From positions 1-6,095 of the forward strand of contig CAMAUF010000151.1 in assembly GCA_945861295.1 (NCBI GenBank): 6,095 nt of DNA, read 5' to 3'. Positions 1-6,095 of this stretch are shown here, one piece after another. How positions within the stretch are numbered: the stretch's first letter is position 1; every line of letters starts with the position of its first letter. The position numbers and the translations under genes are program-made. The stretch comes from a bacterium (GTDB lineage Bacteria; Chloroflexota; Dehalococcoidia; Tepidiformales; Tepidiformaceae). The notes beneath the pieces are model-generated. The model saw only the letters and a list, made by a program, of their open reading frames with translations, was not told where the DNA came from and searched no databases.

Positions 1-251
1 AGGAGCGGGACCTCGACGATCCGGGGGCGCCGGCCCTTGGCGCTGAGCAGTTCGATCCCGCGTGAAACCTCGCGGTCGCGGCGGATGAGGCCCTTCTCTT
101 CGAGCTTGCGCAAGTTGTAATCGACGACCGAAGTGCTGCTGATGCCGCAGCCCTCCTGAATGTCGCGGATGCTCGGCGGGTAATCGTGGTCACCGAGGAA
201 GCGGCGAAGGAATTCGAGGATGTCGGCTTGCTTGCCAGAGAGCTGGTTCAT
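1..251 (-). CDS. lexA: LexA SOS repressor, N-terminal DNA-binding part (partial)
   Basis: Only the first 83 codons are in the window; the gene continues beyond base 1. The visible part is the LexA winged helix-turn-helix domain: an opening LSGKQADILEFLRRF helix (residues 4-18), the family hallmark YPPSIRDI (24-31), a recognition-helix region GISSTSVVDYNLRKLE (36-51), and the wing KGLIRRDREVSRGIEL (53-68). In the family this domain binds SOS operators, and a C-terminal S24-type Ser/Lys autoprotease domain, not seen here, inactivates the repressor when RecA filaments form. The ATG at 251 is chosen because translation from it begins at the normal LexA N terminus, and a purine-rich GGTGGG lies upstream. 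A consensus SOS box directly upstream supports both identity and autoregulation. The gene lies in the same direction as ileS and a small ORF upstream. Identification is by sequence pattern; the missing C terminus prevents checking the catalytic residues. Confidence 0.93.
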   Translation of the reverse strand, partial: MNQLSGKQADILEFLRRFLGDHDYPPSIRDIQEGCGISSTSVVDYNLRKLEEKGLIRRDREVSRGIELLSAKGRRPRIVEVPL

Positions 252-260
252 GATGCGTGC

Positions 261-482
261 CTACCCACCGAACGGATGTTCGTCAGAGTTTATCCAGACG
301 CAAGGGTTATCGTCAACGGACGTTCGGAACACGTCAAGGCAGCGGCGGCACGGGCACGTCCACCAGTACGGCGTCTCGTGAAAATCACGGGCTTTCGTCG
401 CCAACTTGACCGCTTGGTGGCCGTCGCGGCACAGTTGATGGTTAAAGCCTTCGAGACTCGGGGCTTGCGGCGGGGACGGCAT
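261..482 (-). CDS. Small Cys-rich hypothetical protein between ileS and lexA
   Basis: This is a 73-codon ORF whose family I do not recognise. It starts 16 bases after the ileS stop and ends 9 bases before lexA, all in one direction, so it may be co-transcribed. The translation looks protein-like rather than like an arginine-rich shadow: it has aromatic residues, a YWW run at 39-41 and a Cys-rich segment TCPCRRC (42-48), giving cysteines at 43, 45 and 48 plus C18 and C62, a possible metal site. About three quarters of the third codon positions are G or C. GGGGCGG some 15 bases upstream is only a weak ribosome site. Against reality: it is short, and its last 20 codons overlap the lexA promoter and SOS boxes, so the 3' part may be regulatory DNA that merely stays open. 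No function can be assigned. Confidence 0.42.
   Translation of the reverse strand: MPSPPQAPSLEGFNHQLCRDGHQAVKLATKARDFHETPYWWTCPCRRCLDVFRTSVDDNPCVWINSDEHPFGG
269..282 (-). promoter_or_regulatory. LexA (SOS) operator, perfect palindrome
   Basis: The plus strand reads CGAAC-GGAT-GTTCG, a perfect 5+5 palindrome around four bases. It matches the Gram-positive/actinobacterial SOS box (CGAAC-N4-GTTCG), not the E. coli CTGT-N8-ACAG form. It lies 17 bases before the lexA start codon and covers the predicted transcription start, so bound LexA would block its own gene. The pattern is seen directly; autoregulation is inferred from the family. Confidence 0.88.
288..316 (-). promoter_or_regulatory. Sigma-70-like promoter of lexA
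   Basis: On the minus strand TTGACG (316-311) is followed, after 17 bp, by ATAAAC (293-288); reading the -10 as GATAAA gives 16 bp. Transcription would begin near 281, inside the perfect SOS box. The promoter lies within the 3' end of the small upstream ORF. A second TTGACG occurs at 337-332 but has no partner at a sensible distance. Confidence 0.6.
314..325 (-). promoter_or_regulatory. Second, degenerate LexA operator over the -35 box
   Basis: The plus strand reads CAAC-GGAC-GTTC, one mismatch from GAAC-N4-GTTC. Its centre is about 44 bp from the centre of the perfect box, roughly four helical turns, and it overlaps the lexA -35 hexamer. Two half-conserved sites on one helix face would fit cooperative or graded repression. 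This could also be chance, as the site is degenerate. Confidence 0.45.
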
Positions 483-498
483 TGGTAGTGCCGCCCCG

Positions 499-3765
<3,267 letters not shown>

Positions 3766-3774
3766 GGTTGCGGG

Positions 3775-3780
3775 CTCCTT
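3775..3780 (-). promoter_or_regulatory. Ribosome binding site of ileS
   Basis: AAGGAG on the minus strand, nine bases before the ATG at 3765, fixes the ileS start. It lies about 90 bases beyond the leader terminator, so it is transcribed only when the T-box reads through. Confidence 0.75.
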
Positions 3781-3871
3781 CGCGGGGTGATTGGATAGAA
3801 GTGGGCAACCGCCAGAGCGGGGCCGGCGTACATAAGGATGATGATGTCCGCACAGACCCGGAGTTCAGCGC

Positions 3872-3907
3872 AAAAAAATACGCCCGGCCCCGAACCAGGG
3901 ACGAGCG
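3872..3907 (-). terminator. Rho-independent terminator of the T-box leader
   Basis: CGCTCG (3907-3902) pairs with CGGGCG (3886-3881). TCCC (3901-3898) pairs with GGGG (3891-3888), with one bulged C and a six-base loop. The stem is followed by TA and seven Ts (3878-3872). It competes with the antiterminator for bases 3907-3896 and stops transcription about 105 bases before ileS when tRNA-Ile is charged. Confidence 0.88.
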
Positions 3908-3930
3908 TGCATGCCCGCGGTACCACCCTG
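3896..3930 (-). promoter_or_regulatory. T-box antiterminator
   Basis: Helix A1 pairs CAGGG (3930-3926) with CCCTG (3900-3896). The seven-base bulge TGGTACC (3925-3919) carries the UGGU that binds the tRNA 3' end. Helix A2 pairs GCGGGC (3918-3913) with GCTCGT (3906-3901), including two G-U pairs, across a six-base loop. The 3' strand is the same segment used by the terminator, so the two structures exclude each other. Confidence 0.88.
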
Positions 3931-4142
3931 CTTCCCGCACGAGGCGGGCACTCTTCGGGGCCGCGATGGGCCCCTGCCTTCATTAACGGTTGGCGGCCGT
4001 CCGGATCTAGTAACGGGCGAGGCCCGCGTTCGGCCGGAAGCTCGGGAGGGATGTTCGCTTCGTGGCGCCGCGCCCCTTCACACCAACTGGGGCTCTCTGG
4101 CCGGGCCGATCGAGGCTACTCGTCTCCGTCGTTGCTCTTGCA

Positions 4143-4153
4143 CTTCAGTGAAG
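4143..4153. repeat. Short palindrome between divergent genes
   Basis: CTTCA-G-TGAAG is an 11-base perfect inverted repeat. It sits over the candidate ileS -10 region and about 22 bases before the lipoprotein start. It could be an operator for either direction or a minor 5'-end hairpin of the leader RNA; nothing else supports a function. Confidence 0.3.
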
Positions 4154-4176
4154 CAGCGTTGGGGCGGAGGTGTCAA
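4148..4176 (-). promoter_or_regulatory. Candidate promoter of the T-box-ileS transcript
   Basis: A consensus TTGACA (4176-4171, minus strand) is followed after 17-18 bp by CTTCAC or TTCACT, a poor -10 match. Transcription would start near 4141, just before the recognisable T-box Stem I, which supports the placement. The -35 overlaps the start codon of the divergent lipoprotein gene. Confidence 0.4.
4166..4170 (+). promoter_or_regulatory. Ribosome binding site deciding the lipoprotein start
   Basis: GGAGG ends five bases before the ATG at 4176. An in-frame GTG at 4170 would have this motif overlapping its own first base and no other ribosome site, so the ATG is preferred. The difference is two residues. 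Confidence 0.7.
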
Positions 4177-5204
4177 TGCTTCGGCCCGTAGTTTCCGTAA
4201 TCAGCCTCTTCGTCCTGGTCATGGCGGCCGCTGGGTGTGGCTCGCCGGACGACGGGCCGGGCCGCATTTGGCCGCCGACCCCGACCCCGGTCATCGTCAC
4301 TCCCACAGCAACACCCCCAGTCGAGGCGCCCGCCGAGCCGCCAACTGAGCTGCGGGTCGCGTTCATCAACCTGCTGAGTCCCCTGCAGGTGGACGCGACC
4401 AACACGGTCGCGGCGGAGACGGCCGACGAGCGACTTGAAATCGTGATCGACCAACTGCGCGAGTTCAAGCCAGACATCGTCGGCTTCAACGAGGCCTCGG
4501 TCACCAAGACGCACGGCAGCGCCATCCTCAAGCTGGCCAAAGAACTGCGCATGGAGCCGCAGTACCACCGCGCGAATCCCTGGCTGCCCGGCCAAACCCG
4601 CGAACAGAGCGATGACCTCGTGAAGCAAGTCGGCTTTGAAGAGGGCGAGTTGCTACTCGTCCGGGGTGACCGCTTCCCGCTCAAACAGGCCGAGGCGTAC
4701 ATCCTCAACCCGCGGAGCAGCGAATCGGGCGAGCGGCGGATCGCGATCCACGCGATCATCAAAGGGCCGGATGGCGTCGGCGACATTGATGTCTTTATCA
4801 CGCATCTGACCGGCGGCGGCGACCGCGTCCGCCGTCAACAAGCCACGGACTTCGCCGTCCTCGTCGCCCGGCAGCGCGGCGATGGCCCCACCATCGCCAT
4901 GGTCGGCCAGAGCGACCCCTTGGCCAACTCAACGTATGACTCGTACACGCCGATCGGGCTGCGAGACGTGGCGCGCCAGTCGCCCATCGTCACCTGCTGC
5001 CGGGAGACCGTGATTGGGCCGCAGCCCGAACTCACGGCTCGCTCGGACTACCTGATGTCGGCGCGCCTCGAAGCTGGGAGCTACCAGCTCTTCGGCGACA
5101 CGCCCGGCATCCGCGCCGATGGTCGTCTGCTTTATGCTAGCGACCACAACGGGATCATGGCGGTCTTCCCGCTGACGCCAAAGGTTGCGCTTCCGTCGGA
5201 ATGA
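4176..5204 (+). CDS. Lipoprotein, endonuclease/exonuclease/phosphatase (EEP) superfamily
   Basis: A predicted membrane-anchored hydrolase-like protein of 342 residues. Residues 4-19 form a hydrophobic signal peptide ending in the lipobox AAGC with lipidated Cys21. A Pro/Thr-rich linker (33-57, containing TPTP and TPTATPP) then tethers the folded part. From residue 58 it follows the EEP fold: RVAFINL (N65), a helix then PDIVGFNEAS (E106, the metal-ligand glutamate), DVFITHL (H210), the R-x-x-Q-like RVRRQQATDF (217-226), RSDYLMSA (289-296) and the terminal SDH (322-324). These match the DNase I/sphingomyelinase/inositol-phosphatase superfamily; the substrate cannot be told. Oddity: the strand that should carry GDxN reads VGQSD (243-247), so the usual Asp is Gln245 and the Asn is Asp247. 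It could be an altered or inactive enzyme. It is divergent from ileS, ends 10 bp from the convergent peroxidase gene, and has no clear promoter of its own. Confidence 0.85.
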   Translation: MLRPVVSVISLFVLVMAAAGCGSPDDGPGRIWPPTPTPVIVTPTATPPVEAPAEPPTELRVAFINLLSPLQVDATNTVAAETADERLEIVIDQLREFKPDIVGFNEASVTKTHGSAILKLAKELRMEPQYHRANPWLPGQTREQSDDLVKQVGFEEGELLLVRGDRFPLKQAEAYILNPRSSESGERRIAIHAIIKGPDGVGDIDVFITHLTGGGDRVRRQQATDFAVLVARQRGDGPTIAMVGQSDPLANSTYDSYTPIGLRDVARQSPIVTCCRETVIGPQPELTARSDYLMSARLEAGSYQLFGDTPGIRADGRLLYASDHNGIMAVFPLTPKVALPSE

Positions 5205-5214
5205 TGACGCCGCC

Positions 5215-5805
5215 CTATCCGCCGTCGCGCTGGAGTCCCGCGCCGGTCTGGCTGGCCTCGGCCGTGGCGGGGTCGAGTTGGAGTCCGAAGCCGTCGGCGA
5301 GCCGCGTGAGGTAGTTGAAGCAGCCCACGATGTGCGCCACTTCGAGCAATCCTTGGTCGTCGAAGCCGAGCGCACGAAGCGGCGCCCAATCCTCCTCGAC
5401 CATCCGTGAGGGCGTCGCGCTCAGCTTCTCGGCGACCGTGCAGAGGGCCCGCTGCCTCTGGCTGAGGCGAACGCCGTCGCCCCAGCGGCGCTCCTTGATC
5501 GCCTCAACCAGCTCGGCGTCACCGCTTTCAACACGCAGAAACTCCGCGTGGGAAACCGTTCAGTAGGTGCAGTCTTGGGCCGCGGCCGTCACGGCTGCGA
5601 CCATCTCGCGCTCAGAGCGGGAGAGGACGCCCTCCGGGGAAAAGAGGATCTCGCCCACCAATTGGCCGAACGCCTTGCCGAGCCGGGGATGCGCGCCGAT
5701 CAGGCGGCCCATGGCGGGGACGAAGCCGAAGTCGTAGCCGCCGCCCCGCCCACCGCCGGGGTCTGGCGCGATCGTGACCCAGGCCTCGCGGATGTGGTCG
5801 CTCAT
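5215..5805 (-). CDS. AhpD/CMD-family peroxidase-like selenoprotein (Sec at in-frame TGA)
   Basis: A 196-residue protein if the TGA at 5562-5560 is read as selenocysteine 82. It resembles the carboxymuconolactone decarboxylase/AhpD fold, nearest in style to the 'peroxidase-related enzyme' group: SRSEREMVAAVTAAAQDCTY-U-TVSHAEFLR. E67, C79, U82 and H86 have exactly the spacing of Glu118, Cys130, Cys133 and His137 in Mycobacterium tuberculosis AhpD, so TGA replaces the second redox cysteine of CxxC. Downstream, the same frame runs 114 codons to TAG with family-like sequence, including HIVGCFNYLTRLADGFG (158-174). A SECIS-like hairpin follows the TGA. The expected role is cytoplasmic thiol/selenol-based peroxide reduction; the substrate is unknown. 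The ATG has GAGGGG six bases upstream. Alternatives are a nonsense mutation or a sequencing error (TGC or TGT to TGA); the lack of any other lesion argues against decay. Ordinary gene calling would split or truncate it. Confidence 0.85.
5526..5555 (-). promoter_or_regulatory. Bacterial SECIS-like hairpin
   Basis: On the minus strand CACGCGGA (5550-5543) pairs with TCTGCGTG (5539-5532), eight pairs with one G-U, closing a GTT loop (5542-5540). Below it, after an internal loop of C against TT, TTTC (5555-5552) pairs with GAAA (5529-5526). The loop begins with G and is 17 bases after the TGA. This fits the published bacterial SECIS description: a hairpin immediately 3' of UGA, a G in the first two loop positions, and about 16-37 bases between UGA and loop. 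SelB would bind it. It also encodes H86-V92 of the protein. Confidence 0.75.
5560..5562 (-). other. Recoded TGA: selenocysteine codon 82
   Basis: The in-frame TGA follows codons for D-C-T-Y and precedes T-V-S-H, so it fills the fourth place of C-x-x-[C]-x-x-x-H. The gene's own stop is TAG. TGA ends the neighbouring lipoprotein gene (5202-5204), so TGA is not generally reassigned in this genome. Confidence 0.8.
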
Positions 5806-5811
5806 GATCGT

Positions 5812-5817
5812 CCCCTC
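5812..5817 (-). promoter_or_regulatory. Ribosome binding site of the AhpD-like gene
   Basis: GAGGGG on the minus strand, six bases before the ATG at 5805, fixes this start over an open upstream extension that would run into the divergent Uma2 gene. Confidence 0.65.
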
Positions 5818-5909
5818 GTCGTGTTTATCGGCAGCATAGGCCGGATAGGTCACAGGCGCGTTCGCACCGCCTTGACGCGATTGACAATGAAATGCGGGCC
5901 TCAAGCGGG

Positions 5910-5921
5910 CCCGGCGCCGGG
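5910..5921. repeat. GC palindrome in the -35 position of the Uma2 gene
   Basis: CCCGGCGCCGGG is a perfect 12-base palindrome two bases before the TATACT box. Just upstream GCGGGCC occurs twice (5894-5900 and 5905-5911), 11 bp apart, one helical turn. The arrangement could be an activator or repressor site in the divergent intergenic region; in GC-rich DNA it could also be chance. Confidence 0.35.
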
Positions 5922-5923
5922 TG

Positions 5924-5929
5924 TATACT
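5924..5929 (+). promoter_or_regulatory. -10 box of the Uma2 gene, leaderless transcript
   Basis: TATACT (5 of 6 to TATAAT) lies seven bases before the ATG at 5937, which puts the transcription start at or next to the A of the start codon. No good ribosome site is present and no clear -35 is found at 16-18 bp. Both fit a leaderless mRNA. Confidence 0.5.
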
Positions 5930-5936
5930 GGGGCGC

Positions 5937-6095
5937 ATGCGCGCCGCCCCGGTCCTCGACAAGCCAACATCCGCCACGCGCCTCCTCTCGCTTGAAGAGT
6001 TTCTGCGTCTGCCCGAGACGAAGCCGTACAGCGAGCTGATTGACGGGGAGGTGGTCCAGAAGCCCGTGGGAAAGATCGACCATTCAACGGCCCAA
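5937..6095 (+). CDS. Uma2-family putative endonuclease (DUF820), N-terminal part
   Basis: The first 53 codons of a gene that leaves the window. LSLEEFLRLPETKPYSELIDGEVVQKP (17-43) is the characteristic opening of Uma2/DUF820 proteins: a short helix beginning T/S-x-E-E-F, then Y-x-E-L-I-D-G-E-V, then a conserved His (H49 here). The family has a PD-(D/E)xK-like restriction-endonuclease fold; E33 corresponds to the conserved glutamate in the first strand. Its biological role is poorly known, and members are often present in many copies in cyanobacteria, Chloroflexota and other multicellular-type bacteria. The catalytic D...ExK part lies beyond the window and cannot be checked. The ATG is favoured by the closely placed -10 box and by the family N terminus; there is no Shine-Dalgarno sequence. 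It is divergent from the AhpD-like gene across 131 bp. Confidence 0.85.
   Translation, partial: MRAAPVLDKPTSATRLLSLEEFLRLPETKPYSELIDGEVVQKPVGKIDHSTAQ

Larger units (their letters stand above)
3872..4141 (-). promoter_or_regulatory. T-box riboswitch leader, isoleucine specific
   Basis: A complete transcriptional T-box lies before ileS on the minus strand. In order it shows the Stem I specifier-loop 5' side GACGAGTAG (4123-4115), the conserved distal AGAGAGCC (4098-4091) with TTGGTGTGAA (4086-4077) closed by GCCCC/GGGGC, and the specifier side GAACATCCC, whose ATC at 4052-4050 is an isoleucine codon. A Stem II/III region follows, with TAGATCCGGACGG (4009-3997) and CCGTTA (3989-3984). The T-box sequence AGGGTGGTACCGCGGG lies at 3929-3914, and a terminator ends the element. 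In the family, uncharged tRNA pairs with the specifier and with UGGU in the antiterminator bulge and permits read-through. UGGU fits a tRNA with discriminator base A, as tRNA-Ile has. The 5' end is approximate. The identity of the element is nearly certain. Confidence 0.95.

Noticed and set aside
186..488. A 100-codon plus-strand frame over lexA and its upstream region
   Set aside because: It is antisense to the clear LexA coding sequence and crosses the SOS box and promoter.
4170..4175. GTG start two codons upstream for the lipoprotein
   Set aside because: The GGAGG ribosome site would overlap the GTG; the ATG at 4176 has it at proper spacing.
5191..5201. TTCCG-T-CGGAA inverted repeat at the end of the lipoprotein gene as a terminator
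   Set aside because: It is very short, has no U-tract, and lies inside the coding sequence; the convergent 10-bp gap has no convincing terminator.
5215..5562. AhpD-like gene as a frameshifted pseudogene
   Set aside because: Both halves are in the same frame, with only one TGA between them and no other lesion; the TGA falls exactly on a redox position and a SECIS-like hairpin follows.
5202..5562. Genome-wide reassignment of TGA (alternative genetic code)
   Set aside because: The lipoprotein gene stops cleanly at TGA (5202-5204) and the ileS frame contains no in-frame TGA, so recoding is local to one codon.
5881..5886. TTGACA as the -35 of the Uma2 promoter
   Set aside because: It lies 37 bp from the TATACT box, far too distant, and has no -10 at 16-18 bp.
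5560..6087. Extended start for the AhpD-like gene, up to 6087
   Set aside because: The extra N terminus is antisense to Uma2 and crosses its promoter. The ATG at 5805 has a good ribosome site and gives the normal family start.

Overview
The window is GC-rich and densely packed. It looks like a chromosomal segment from a bacterium with Gram-positive-style regulation, possibly Chloroflexota-like. Three features point that way: a GAAC-N4-GTTC type SOS box in front of lexA, a complete transcriptional T-box leader in front of ileS, and a lipoprotein with a TPTP-rich linker just after its lipidated cysteine. The taxonomic guess is inference only; no rRNA or other marker settles it. No mobile element, CRISPR array, tRNA or rRNA was seen.

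Left part (1-4175, minus strand). Transcription runs right to left: T-box leader, ileS (an eukaryote-like type 2 isoleucyl-tRNA synthetase), a small Cys-rich unknown ORF, then the start of lexA, which leaves the window at base 1. The T-box carries an AUC (Ile) specifier, an antiterminator with a UGGU bulge to read uncharged tRNA-Ile, and a competing terminator with a U-tract, so ileS is expected to be induced by isoleucine or charging limitation. The ileS active-site motif is GIHH instead of HIGH, the altered signature reported for mupirocin hyper-resistant IleRS2 enzymes. lexA has its own promoter, overlapped by one perfect and one degenerate SOS box, as expected for autoregulation.

Middle (4176-5204, plus strand). 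A divergently transcribed lipoprotein of the endonuclease/exonuclease/phosphatase (EEP) superfamily. Most EEP landmarks are visible, but the GDxN motif is changed to GQSD.

Right part (5215-5805, minus strand). An AhpD/carboxymuconolactone-decarboxylase-like peroxidase gene has an in-frame TGA exactly at the second cysteine of its CxxC redox motif. The frame stays open for 114 more codons, and a hairpin fitting the bacterial SECIS description lies just downstream. This is best read as an unannotated selenoprotein (CTYU, U82), which automatic ORF calling would split into a truncated 81-residue start and an orphan C-terminal piece. It is the most interesting item in the window.

Right edge (5937-6095, plus strand). 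The start of a Uma2-family (DUF820) gene, apparently expressed from a TATACT -10 box seven bases before its ATG, suggesting a leaderless mRNA.
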